From Tubiluchus corallicola (taxonomy: Eukaryota; Priapulida; Priapulimorpha; Priapulimorphida; Tubiluchidae): a stretch of DNA of 60,000 nt. The stretch is from positions 971,001 through 1,031,000 of the forward strand of contig JAQGDQ010000015.1 of the NCBI GenBank assembly GCA_030141605.1, given 5' to 3'. The notes beneath the pieces were generated by a model, which ran no database searches, was not told the DNA's origin, and saw only the letters and a list, made by a program, of their open reading frames with translations. Positions 25,101-36,491 of this stretch are shown here, one piece after another. A program made the position numbers and the translations under genes. Numbering within the stretch: the stretch's first letter is position 1; each line of letters starts with the position of its first letter.

Positions 25101-28100
25101 TAACAATAGTGGAGCAAGTAGAAAATCTGGTGTGGACACAAGATGTGCTGCATCACTGTTGTCAGTGAGGTCTTTGGTCAAGTTTCCTATCTCTCTCAGT
25201 GCAGATTCGAATTTGTCAATGACTTTGTGAAATTTAGAAACATCACCATCATCAACCTCAGAAACAGAAACTATACGCTGAGAATACAGTCCCAGTAAGA
25301 GACTCGGGTAACCAAATCTTTTCTCTAACAAATTGAGAGTTCAGCGGTAATTAGCAGCGGTGCAGGGAATATCTGCGACTGCCTCTTTGGCAACACCTTG
25401 AAGTGAAGTCAGTAGGTAAGTAAACTTACGTAAAGCTGGAATGTTTTGATTGTGCACTGCAGCACAGTACTGGTCATAAAAGGGTCTCCAGCCCATGTAA
25501 TCACCCGAGAACTTGGGCAGAGAGATTTGAGGCAAACCATGATAAGCACTAAATAAGCTCTCTGATGTCCCCCTAGCAACACTATGGTCACCAATGTTTG
25601 GAGAATTATGGTTCTCGGTGCAATTCAATAACCCGTTGGCTTTAAATTTGATACCTTCAGCATCATCGACATATTTTGTATGATCCGACAGTTCATTAAC
25701 TCGCTCGTCTTCTGTCTCATGTTGCCAAAAACCAATCTGGGAAATCCTTGCTTGCAAACAGAACTATATTTATATTTGCGTACAGCGACCAGGGTCCAAG
25801 CTACCAACTTCCACAACATCATAAGCAGTCTTTGATAACAGTATTGTTCTATGTCTTGTTACCAAGAGACACATTTCACAAGTCCGAGTCCAAAGAAAAA
25901 CCTGCTCGAGTAATTCAAGTCTTTATCATCTATTGTACACTGGTATTATTCTTCTCTTTAAAAATTCTTTCTGTCCTTAATAAAATTTAGCTTCTTACAC
26001 AACTAAATTACTATGTGTGTACAAATATAGTACACCAAAGAAGAATAACTATTATACTCTGTAATAAAAAATTACCAGTGCTCTCTAATTGACAAAATTC
26101 TATGGCCTTAGTAATCGATCGCTGTATGTGCGGATATAACTGTTGTTTGAACTCAAACATAATAAAAGATATTCTTAAATTACAATGATTTCTTGCTGAT
26201 GAAAAACTATAAAATTTACCACAGTATATACATCCTTTTCTGCATGCTGACATAGAATGGGAAAGTTCAAATTACCAACTTGCTGCACACGTATACCTTC
26301 AGCAATAGTGTCCACATACTGTGGAGGATTAGGCCATAGACGTTCTCCTAAAAATTTCCAATAAGTACCATATAATAGAAATAATTCATGTTTGTTATGA
26401 AATGTTTAACATCTTATATTGAAAAATTTAACATCTTGCCACCAATCACATCATCTGATCTGATCACGAGTCTAAAAATAGGCTTAAATATGATTCAGTA
26501 TAACTGTGACATCAACAAAATAATGCTAAACATAGTAAATTCTCACTGATCTGGGTAAAAGTGTTTTGTTAAGTAAAACGATATACCCTTACAACAAATA
26601 CACTTTTCGTGTTTAACCCGAGAAAAGCTTAACACACCCACATAGTAAATTGTGTTCTAATGCTGAGTTCTATGTTTTTTATGCTAATGTTACTTAAACC
26701 TGATTTTCAGCTTATTTTATGACAGATGCTAATTTGCTTAGTGCCCTGGTATAAACAGGTATTATACAACATGATGCTCTATCAGACTTTAATATTGTGG
26801 TAAAATTACAAGGCAAAATTTTTGGTCATGCATCTCAGTTACATTGGTCTCTTGTATGTGGTATGTTAACAAAAGGAAGTTAAAATACTCAGCCATTGAG
26901 CTATATAAAAATTCTCTATTCTTTTTTGAACGAATCATTGTGACAGTTTGAATGGGTTGCCTTGAACGGCCTTGGAGGGATGTAATGCGAATATTTGGAT
27001 ACATCCAAGAAAAGAAGTCTCTACTGACTTTTTCGTTGGGCAGAATATTACAAAAATAGGGATTTCATTTGATACATTAAATGATTTTCATTTGATGTCG
27101 TTAATTAATATAGTAACCTGTCTTATTATCTGTCCAGATTAGCAAGCTTTTACAGAATATCAATGCAATAATATACATTCGAAAACAAGTGAACTTAGTG
27201 AAATAAAAGCATTTGCAACTTTATAGCATCAATGTAATTGGCAATTAAATGTGAATAAACTACTTGCCACTTTCCAGACATTTCTGTAAATCCTTTCCCT
27301 TTGGTTCGACAAGAAAGACTGAAAATAAACATTTTCTTTTTAACTATGCATTTTATTATTTTTATACACTAAAATGAATATTATTGACCAGATTTTTATT
27401 AAAAAGCAAATTTTAAAATTATTTGTAACTTTTTTTTAACTGAGCAAACACTTGCATAACAGATTTCATTAGAACTGTCAATGCTGAATGTTGAGCTTCC
27501 AAAAATATAAAGATTCTCACTAACTGCCCAAAAAAGTTCAAGCTAGAAATGAACTGGAAGGATAGTGATGCACTCTGATTGTTTTAGAAACAGTAGAAAT
27601 AACTAGCAATCACACAGTTTCTTTAACTGTTGCGAAAGCAAAAAAAATCAACAAAGTTTTTCTAGTTACAATATACATGCTAAAAATATCCTGCCTGAAT
27701 TTTATCTAATATCATATAGGATGGATGAGTTGTGAAAGAGACAGTGAATTATCTACTGTACCAATATGACAGAACTTAACTAACTATTTATTAAGTTAAG
27801 TCATTCTAAAGCTACTTGAAGGTCCGAGCAAACATTATTTGCAGAATTACAACACACGAAAGTATTAATGCTTAAAAAATAGAGAAAGTATTTTGATATT
27901 AATCACATCAATTGATATGAAAATGTTAGTGGAATCAGAGTGCAATGTAAGAGTTTCAGCATAATATCTTAAACAACACGTTATAATATAAGCGATAAAA
28001 AGCACAAATTCCCCTGCAACTTTACTTTTTAGCTGCTGACCACTGCGTTAGTAATATATGTTCTGCTTCAACGTCTGATCAGAATGATGATAGCTGTTAG

Positions 28101-31100
28101 GATCATGCCACAGACTGTATTGCACAAATATAAGAATTCACTACTGATATTGTTTTAATCACACATCTTTGCTATGGATAACACAAAAAAGTGCAACTAA
28201 AATGTACTTTTTCTCATCCCTAACAGGTAGACTTACACCAAAAAAAATACAAACATATCACTATGCGGTAGTTACACTGGCAGTCAACCTGTAATTTCAA
28301 AGCTGAAGTCCAATACAGTGAAGTCAGCAAAACACAAAGTGAATAACAAAACATGGATAATACTTGCACATAAAAATACTCGTATCCAGGCGTTTGAAAA
28401 AGCTGTTCTGAAAAGTTAAGTAACTCATCAGTCTTCAAAAGAACAATCAAAGATGCTTAGTTTTAAATACGTAACGACTAATTGCATATTACGTACATAA
28501 GTAAAATACCTTCTCAGATACTGTCCTAAAGGGCATTTTCAATTTTATAGAAAGCCCATCTCTCAAAAATTGCCAATCAGTGAATTAAATGCAACGTCTA
28601 CTTCCACTTTTTACCTATTATATCTGATTAGCCAAAAGTACAACAATGAAAATGATATGAAATGTGCCCTTGCAAAATCCTTTGCTTTACAGGTTACAAA
28701 TAAGTTATTAATAAGAACACAAATTCTATGATTAGTATCTATATGACATAGTATGAAGTACCAATGAATATGATTTCTTCAAATTACATGTATCATCATC
28801 TTAGAAAATTAAACTTGGCATTATGAAAAAATATGAAAAGTGCATTTTGTTAGTAGAAATCTATATCACTCGTCATGCAATAAAATACCAGAAATACCTC
28901 ACTCAGTACCAACCACCTTTAGGATAACAAATACCAAAAAGCTGAAATAAAAACATTATAAATACACCCATCATTAATAACGAGAGCTCCTAAAAGCATT
29001 ACGACACCCAAATTTGTTTAACTGTAACTACTATGCTTCAGAAAGATAAAAGTGAAATATATACATACAGTGCAAATATCTGGGAACATATAACAAATGG
29101 TGTATAAGCAAAAGCATAGACCTTGATGATTGGTGACAGAACTAGTTGGCAGCATAGTACTTTGAACGCATAAATCGGTATAACATTATTTAAATTAAAG
29201 AAAATTGGTTTGTGATTTTTTTCAATAATGACCTTTCTGTCAAACGGCTTACAGGTACAGTAAGTCCTCGTTTAAAGACACTAATATGTTCCAGCAAAAT
29301 GCTACCTTAAGGGAAACATCTTATATCAGACAATGGATTCCATAGAAAACAATGTAAAAGCATTCCTTTGCATTTTCTAGGCACAGATCAATAATGCTTG
29401 GCCTGCTTAAGACAGCTTATTAAGTTGCCCTGCATGACAAAAATCAATAACTTGTGGCAACGCAAAACTTTCAGTTGTCCTGTCATACAAAAATTAATAA
29501 TGCTTGGCCCATAAATAAAACACCTTATGACAATTTTTAACTAAAAGTTAAAGTCAACCAAAGTTTGCAATGAAAATTTAAATTTGAAACTTAATTTTCT
29601 TGCATAAATCATCTTTCTCTGATTGACCCTCTTATGCCAATTCTTCCTCTTCCCTTTCTTTCCGTGCTTGTTTTTTGGAAAACAAATCTCGAGTTGTACA
29701 GACTTTTTTCTGGTAAAACTTCATTTCGACACTATAAAACATTAACAACATCACGTCTCACTTCTGAATTACGTTCTCTATGTAGGTTATTTTCACAAAA
29801 AATTTGAAGTCCGGGTGAATACTGTATTTATGAGCCTCAAGTAGGTATTTAACACTTTAACACTAGCCATTTCTGTTTAACATGCCTGCAAAATACTTAT
29901 AGCGTTGTTGTATTTCCCATAACATGCATGCAAATGAGTAGAACGCAGCTATAATTAACTCAGTAATATAACATGAAAGATTTCTATCAGAGGTAATTTT
30001 ATCTCTATGCACGATGGGGAAAGCGCTAGAAATCAGTGAGTGGTCAGCAATGAATCATCGCTGCCAACCTCTGACTGCTAAGTAAGGCAAATTATTACTA
30101 AGATGATTTCTCTTAATTGGGCTTCTTCATAAAGTATGTAAGTGCAGTAAATAATATTTCAGCGCTTGTTGGCAGAAAAAATCGTTGTTGAAGTGAAACA
30201 TGCATCGCTAAATGAATAAAAGGTGTCAAAAGATTAGTGTCATTAAAACGAAACATTGTAAAACGAGGAGTCATTAAATAAGGACTTACTGTATACATTT
30301 TAGCTATATCATAAATAGTCATGATGTGGTACACAAAGTAAATAATTGCAGTGTATGTGCTATGTGTGCCTAATAAGAGTTGCCAGTGACTCAAATTGCC
30401 AGAATAATTTAACTTCTAGTTCATTAAAGTTAAAATTAAATTACACTCTTAGCAAAAGAGTTACGAGGTGTGTTATTGCTGAACTCACTAAATAAAGTAG
30501 ACCTACACACCAGTTAATTATTGAAACTGTGAGTATTTGCAATCCCATTTCATAGTTCGGCGAACATAATAAGGCTGTTGCTGTTGTAACACTTCAATAC
30601 ATGGTTACAATTCAATAATTATGGAATTGAACCCTGTACATTTTGTTTTAGGTCATTTTATTCGTACATGGTATTTTAAAGATTATAAATATTAGTGCAA
30701 TCTTCAGAACAACAAAGACATTTAGAATGCATTTTCTTAGTCTAATATTTCTGCTAAATTTGTATTTGTCATATATGATGTACTTACTGTATCAAAAATC
30801 TTATTAACCCAGTTTAAGGGACATGTAGAATGATAAAACTGGTAAAAACATACCAGAAAAAAAGTGCTAGGACTTTTTTGATAACTGAAATTTCATGATG
30901 AGCCAGTCCTATTGCATTACGTGACAAAATTAGAAGTCTTCATTAGTGCCATTTCGTTTGCTTCTTACCTTTACAATGTGGTTTTATAGCTTTTGTTGCT
31001 AAAGAGACACCAGAACTCATTCCTCCACCGCTGAGACAAACAAATATGGCATCCAGGTCAGGCTGCTGCTCAAGAAATTCAACAGCCATGGTCCCCTACA

Positions 31101-34100
31101 ATTAAATACTCTGTTAGTTTAAAAAAAGTAAATGAATGCAATATTACAACTTAATAAAAAAATCAAACAGAAAAGAAAAGATGATACTTTTACTTATAAA
31201 ATGAAGCTTATAGACGAATCATGGATGTTAGTGTGTTTAACATTAACGACTCTGTTTAAAATCTTTGTTTTATTAGCATTGCCAATAATGGATGTCAAAG
31301 CTATTATAATCCAACATTTTTGTCATTAAGTCTTACATCTTGTTATTGCCGCTATGTACACCACCTTAGAAAAATTTACTTGAACACAAACTAGCTTTAA
31401 CATTGTTCTGTTTTTATGCTTTACAATCATTTGGTTGCAACCGCCAGTGACTCAGCATCGAGAAGTCAAAGTAAAAATACTATTTTGCATATTATAGGCA
31501 AGCATAAAGTGTGTTGTACCAGAAGTGGTTAATACGAGCTAAGAGCCACTGAACCCCGGCAAACAAAGGCATTTAATGAGCTAAAACAAAATGTGCAGGG
31601 TTTAATTACATAATTTTCAAATTGTAACCATATATTGTAGTGTTACAACAGCAACATCCTTGCTATATTCGCAGAACTACGAAATGGGATTGCAAACACT
31701 CACAGTTTCAATAATTAACTGTTGTGTAGGTCTAGTTTATTTAGTGAGTTCAGCGATCCTTTAGTTCATGCAAGCTTCCAATAAATGTTTGTTACGCAAG
31801 CATCAGGAGAGTATGCTGCAAATTTAACTTTTATTTAATGGTGCAGTGCAGTGACACATTGTTCTGAGACCTTCTGGCTCAAATGTTTTGCTAATGCATT
31901 TATCCACTAAATTTTTAAATTTAAAAAATAGTAGTAAATAAGTAAAAACTAATAGCAAGGATATGTTGTGTATGCATATCATACCTGCCCAGCAACTATG
32001 TATGGATCATCATATGAATGTATGATAACCTTGCCAGTCTCTTCAGAAACCCTGTTGCATACCTCTTTTCTAGAAAGATGACAAAATGTCTCTTAACAAC
32101 AAATAAACATTAACTGTCTAACAAAATTCTCACCGGCTACATAGTAACTAAATATTGATGGCACTATCACTTGCCATTGTTAACACTTTTTTGAGAGGCA
32201 GTATGTGGTCAAAATGAAAAACTATAAAAATAAACTTGATGTAGAGCCTACATACAGTACTGGCCAACACTGAATAAAATTAATCATACGCCGACAATAG
32301 CAAACACTAGTAAATAAAGAAAAACAAGCATAACTTTTAAAATGTAACCATCTACGAACAACGTTTTGAAGCTTACTTAAAAAGTTCATTGTATATTAAA
32401 AAGTAACAAAGACTAAATAAAATGAGTTAATAAACTTGGTAGTAAAAAAGTGCAAAGCTTCCTAAAAACAGAAATAAAATGACCTCAAGCAAATAATGTA
32501 GCAGAGTCAGTGAAAACGTCTTCAAAAAAATACAATACATGGCACGAGTTTTTATGAGACCAGAAATGTGCACCAAAATTATATTAAAACCCAATACAGA
32601 AAAGTTAAAATTTTAGCCAGTTGAGAATTACAGGATGGTAAATTCCAGCGGGATACCTAGATGTTGGATTGGGCTCACAAAACACAACATTTGCTCCATA
32701 ACCTTCAATTGCATCAATTTTCACTTGCGGAGTATTGTTTGGCACAACCACAGTACAAGCAACATCATTCAGTTTGGCTGCATAGGCGACAGCCATGGCA
32801 TGATTACCACTACTATGTGTTACCTGAAAATCAAAATATGTTAGTTATTAGCTTTTATAACTAATTATGTTTACAAATATGTACTACAAACATTATTGTA
32901 CTTTTGAAACTTCACCATGCTTGAAAACAAGTTAGTATAAAACAATTTACTAAAATGGAACAGCGAATGATTAGTTAGGTGGAACAAACGACAAATTTAT
33001 TACTGAGAGTCATATTTGCATAAGTATAAGTGCCAAGACAGAACTTATCATTACAGTCAGCTAGAAATTGTTTACTTTTAAAGCTAATTCCAGTTAATCT
33101 GTGTAATTAGCCTGTTTAGGCTCCATCTATATAACAATCTGATTGACGTTTTACCTGCCATTTGATACTTGAAGATAGGGCCTACTTATATGGTGCATAT
33201 AAGATGTCCAAAATGCATAAATAAATAAATGCCGGATTTTTTATTTGTTTAATAAAATAAACTCAGTAGTTTCAGTTCCTAACATTTGCTCGTAGTCTTC
33301 CAATTGATAATAGGATTCTTATTGTTTTAAATTTTTTCTGTTATAGTGTTGTTATCTGTTGTTGCTGTGTAAAATTTATTGCTTATTCTCAAAGGCCCAT
33401 TGTATGGTATTTTTGCAGATAAACTGCCAAAGCAGCATTAGTAATATAGAATGTTGTCTTGGCAAATGCTACATATTCTTTAATAAAACAGAAATCAATT
33501 TCTTTCATCAATTTCTAAATAATCTTTTTTCTGCTTGTAATTTGGCGTCACCCAATTGAAAATTGAAAAAAGTTAAAAAAACATAGTTAAATTAAATCAC
33601 GATTTGAATGATGGGTTGAAATCAAAATGTTTATTTACCAATTCTAATGAATGTTTATAAGAAAACATAACTTCAGCAATTAATAAAGTTAAATCTCATA
33701 ATTCGATAAAGTTTACTCAATGTCATTGTTGCCCATTTGCTTTACCACAAGGATGCCATGCTCTTAACATTGTCTTTTCCTTCTTCAAAGTGCACGCGTG
33801 ACGTACCCTTACATATCTGATTGGTATGATTCTTGCATCCTGCTTATATGTCGCAATAAATTAGAACATGAGTAATGTCCAGGCGTATGTCATACGAGTC
33901 ATATGCATTTGGCTCATGCAACAAAATTGCACTGTGTAAGTAGGACTTTACACAAGTTTACCGATGATTATTTTGTAATTCTTAACTGACTCTAAACTCC
34001 TAACATGAATGATTAAAAAGGTAAATATTCTAAGTCAAAGAAGCCTCTATGACATTAAAGAATACCTACATTAAGTAAGAAAAAGGTCAAAAGCCAGAGA

Positions 34101-35145
34101 ACATTTAATAAATTTTGTGTTATGCGCAATGTAGTAATGCATCTTATTTCTACCTATTGTCCTTGATTCAGGTGGGTGGAAAAGGCAAGTAAGCCATTAC
34201 TTACCAATAGTACAAAGTCATTATATAGCACGCTGATAAAGTAAACAATACTTACCACACCAGCTAACGTAGGATTATTCTCTTTCAAGTTAAACATCTG
34301 AAAAAGAAAATTTTGTAGATATTAATTATTATTAAAAAGGAACAGTAAGAAGAAAAGTTGGTTTTATGTCTTTCACTTCTGTCAACTTTACATTGGCTAT
34401 AACACTTATTTTGAGGAAAACTTAAAAAATGATGAGGGAAAACTATAGACACAAATGTGGTAACTTGGCCTCACTAGTGTTTCCAATTAAGCCTCAAGTT
34501 AACCATGAGCCCATGGCCAAGTAGACCGTGATCTGAAAAAGTTCGTCAGGCTTATAAATCTGTCAATGGTAAGGATTTTGAACAGTCTATGTCAACAGCA
34601 CGATAGTTTAAACTCAAAGGTTTCGAAATTAATGTAGCGACAAATATCATTGCATAATCCCACAACACCTTGATGAGTCACAGAAAAAATTCACAGGAAA
34701 AAAGTCACAAGGAAAAAATGGCACAAGAAAAAATAAGTACCTAACCCCAACCTTAACCACAGCCAAAGTTAATTCACTTCTTTGCTGGGACTTTTTTCCG
34801 TGACTCTTTCTGTGGCTTTTTTACTGATCACCAAGTAGAATGATACACATGTTAGCCAGACCTACAACTGATCAACTTTACTAATGAGCTCGTGTCCCAT
34901 GTGGCGTTCATAATATTAATAATTTAATTAATAATTACACTATTCTGCTAAATCAGTATAGTACATACCTTATTTAATGCACCACGAATTTTAAAAGCTC
35001 CAGTTTTCTGCAAATTTTCTGCTTTAAAATAAATTTGCCTTCCTGTTAGCTTATCTACTGTTGCAGATGTAAATACTGGTGTAGTATGAATAAAGGGTAA
35101 TACTTTAGCTCTTGCAGCTAAAATATCTTGAAAAGAAACAGCCAT
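22186..35145 (-). CDS. SRR: Serine racemase / serine-threonine dehydratase (fold-type II PLP enzyme)
   Basis: Nine coding exons on the - strand: 35145-34969, 34297-34256, 32823-32657, 32069-31985, 31095-30969, 27318-27268, 26347-26220, 22992-22942 and 22341-22186, giving 327 aa (human about 340). It should racemise L-serine to D-serine and/or eliminate water from serine to pyruvate, using PLP in the cytosol. Visible: KTGAFKIRGALN with the Schiff-base lysine at K52; HSSGNH (76-81) with S78 where the re-face serine sits; AGQGTMAVEFLEQ; a phosphate-cup loop SGGGM (179-183) in place of the more usual GGGGM; EPKGKD (204-209); TIAEGIRVQQ; and LCGGNVDL near the end, with Cys310 where human SRR has Ser313. 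Phases fit throughout. Exon 6 most likely uses a GC donor. Racemase and dehydratase cannot be separated by sequence alone. Confidence 0.9.
22485..22712. mobile_element. hAT-like MITE, 228 bp
   Basis: The left end cagagccggaatataac and the right end ccaaaatccagccctg form a terminal inverted repeat of the hAT pattern (CAGRGCYGGAWTWT). The flanking 8-mers catacatg (22477-22484) and cacgcatg (22713-22720) match at 6 of 8 positions. It lies in SRR intron 8 and has no transposase. Confidence 0.75.
23550..25760 (-). mobile_element. BEL/Pao LTR-retrotransposon remnant (gag and integrase, RT missing)
   Basis: Read on the - strand. At 25757-25100 is a DUF1759-type gag region (PKFSGDYMGWRPFYDQY, then KFTYLLTSLQG and EKRFGYP), broken by stop codons. 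At 24591-23550 is integrase: the zinc-binding HH..CC segment (CINCRH), the second catalytic Asp in FFSDNHP, the Glu in WWGGFWERM, and the BEL-type C-terminus with GDLVLV and RTWPLAII. The first catalytic Asp lies in another frame, so there is a frameshift near 24330. Protease, reverse transcriptase and RNase H are absent: only about 500 bp separate gag from integrase. No LTR pair was recognised. It is a dead copy inside SRR intron 7. Confidence 0.85.
24624..24772. mobile_element. Right-end fragment of the 4771-5316 MITE family
   Basis: About 150 bp align to 5168-5316 at roughly 80% identity by eye (for example gctgtgttcggtt, caatatataa-type core, atgtatattttgg, and the end cggtcttcctt followed by TA). 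The left part of the element is missing. It sits between the gag and integrase parts of the BEL/Pao remnant. Confidence 0.75.
29258..30291. mobile_element. Pogo/Tigger-like non-autonomous DNA element, 1034 bp
   Basis: The left end cagtaagtcctcgtttaaag and the right end, in reverse cagtaagtccttatttaatg, form a terminal inverted repeat; both sides are flanked by TA (29256-29257, 30292-30293). The CAGTA start and TA target resemble Tigger/pogo elements. The interior has partly repeated segments (aataatgcttggcc occurs twice near 29390 and 29490) but no transposase ORF. It lies in SRR intron 5. Confidence 0.7.
30478..30655. repeat. Inverted-repeat arm 1 downstream of SRR exon 5
   Basis: About 178 bp that match the reverse complement of 31575-31754 at nearly 90% by eye. 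Shared blocks include gctgaactcactaaataaa, agttaattattgaaactg, tttgcaatcccatttc and acattttgtttta. In SRR transcription order it lies after exon 5. Confidence 0.85.
31575..31754. repeat. Inverted-repeat arm 2 upstream of SRR exon 5
   Basis: Reverse-complement partner of 30478-30655. It lies in the intron before exon 5 on the - strand. No short target duplication or own terminal repeat was recognised, so the repeat family is unknown. Confidence 0.85.
34671..34830. mobile_element. Small inverted-repeat element (MITE-like), 160 bp
   Basis: The left part tgatgagtcacagaaaaaa and the right part (in reverse tgatcagtaaaaaagccac) are related; further in, aggaaaaaagtcac faces the reverse of gacttttttccgtgac. 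The centre has ctaaccccaaccttaacc. There is no coding capacity and no clear target duplication. It lies in SRR intron 1. Confidence 0.5.
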
Positions 35146-36491
35146 TATGCGGTAATTTACGTAGTACTAGAATTAAAATTATATATTTCTGCTAAAATTT
35201 TACATATAGAACTAGAAGTTACTGCACAGAATGAAAATAAAAATAGAAACAGGTACTACAAACGGAGTGTAAAAGAAATTGCCAGTAGGCAGTAGCAGCA
35301 GTCTTTGACATAAATTTTTTTATGATTTTCGGTATGACAACGACACCAACACCTCTAGCGGACTGTTGCCAAATAATATAATAAATTATATATATCTGCT
35401 ATCTGTTGTTGCCAGAGAATTACGCTTAAACGTAGTGTCATTCAGTCTGGTTGATTTGACGGAACTGATTCTTTTTCTCATCACAATGTCATTTGTTACA
35501 GCCTCTTACTTCAGCATCTATGGAAGATGTTCTATTTAAGGGTCTAACGTACATACATTAGATACCGTTCAAAACTAGCGTGGCTACAATTTGTCAGTAC
35601 TGATGATGTTTCTACTCTTTCTCATAGTCTTGGATATTTTTAGATGTAGAATCGCTAGTTATAAATTCTATTTCTCTCTTAATCGAGTTTCTTAACTCTG
35701 GAATTTCTATTAGGAAATTGTTTCATTAAAAGCTACCTCACAAGATTCAAGAGAAACATCAGTATATTTTCTATTGGGAAGGAGATGGCAAATAATTATG
35801 CCATATTGTTACTCTGATAATTAGGTTGAGTTTCAGCTTTATTTAGGAATTGCTTCTTCAGTCATAGAAGAAGACATGCAGTTATAATTATCGCTATTTT
35901 TGATAATTACAATCTTGATCTTAAATTAAGCTTTGATGAATCTCTTATCATGTGATAACAATGGACATGTTTTGTCAGACATTAGTATGACAGCTTTATC
36001 CAGCACTTTTACATAATTAGCACCAGCCATGTTTTCATACATAATTATATTAATTTAGTTGTGCGTTTTCTTTTTTCAATTGCTTGTATTTTTATTTCTC
36101 CGTTTTTTAAAAGTGTAAGTTTTTTATTTTTTACTTATTTTAAGTTCTTTTTGCAATTGTAATCTCAGCTTTCTTTTTTGTATTTCTGCTTATTTCATTT
36201 ACGTATACACACAATGTTTGAACGATTTCTGTGCATGTTTATAAATTTTATATTTGTGTACTAGTTCATTTTTCCTAATTTTGAATTACTGCTGCCACCA
36301 ATTGTGACCTTGTTGTAAACGTTTTGTTCAATCAAGTTTATCTTAGATGTCTTTTCTTATCTTATCTTAGTTCATAGTTGAATCAAAGTGTACCGTAGGT
36401 AAAATTAATACAAACCAATTTGAAACAAACAGCTTTTAGCTTTTCACGCAACAGTTTTCGCCTCGTGCACGAAACCAGAGAAGAAGTAAAC
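35146..36491. other. Divergent intergenic region between SRR and NDUFB6
   Basis: The start codons of SRR (- strand) and NDUFB6 (+ strand) face away from each other across 1346 bp, so both promoters should lie here. The sequence is AT-rich with no recognised exon, TATA box or CpG-rich core. Confidence 0.6.

Larger units (their letters stand above)
22342..34968 (-). other. SRR introns, general content
   Basis: Eight introns. Intron 8 (22342-22941) carries a hAT MITE; intron 7 (22993-26219) carries the BEL/Pao remnant; intron 5 (27319-30968) carries the pogo-like element and one inverted-repeat arm; intron 4 (31096-31984) carries the other arm; intron 1 (34298-34968) carries a small inverted-repeat element. 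The remainder, including 27400-29200 and 32900-34200, is AT-rich with no recognised gene. Confidence 0.7.

Noticed and set aside
26011-26253. 80-aa - strand ORF as a candidate missing SRR exon
   Set aside because: Exon 7, read through to 26220, already supplies the missing segment (NLNFPILCQHAEKDVYTV) in phase with exon 8.
34740-34765. Interstitial telomere repeat (ctaacccc-type)
   Set aside because: Only two or three imperfect units; it is the centre of a small inverted-repeat element.
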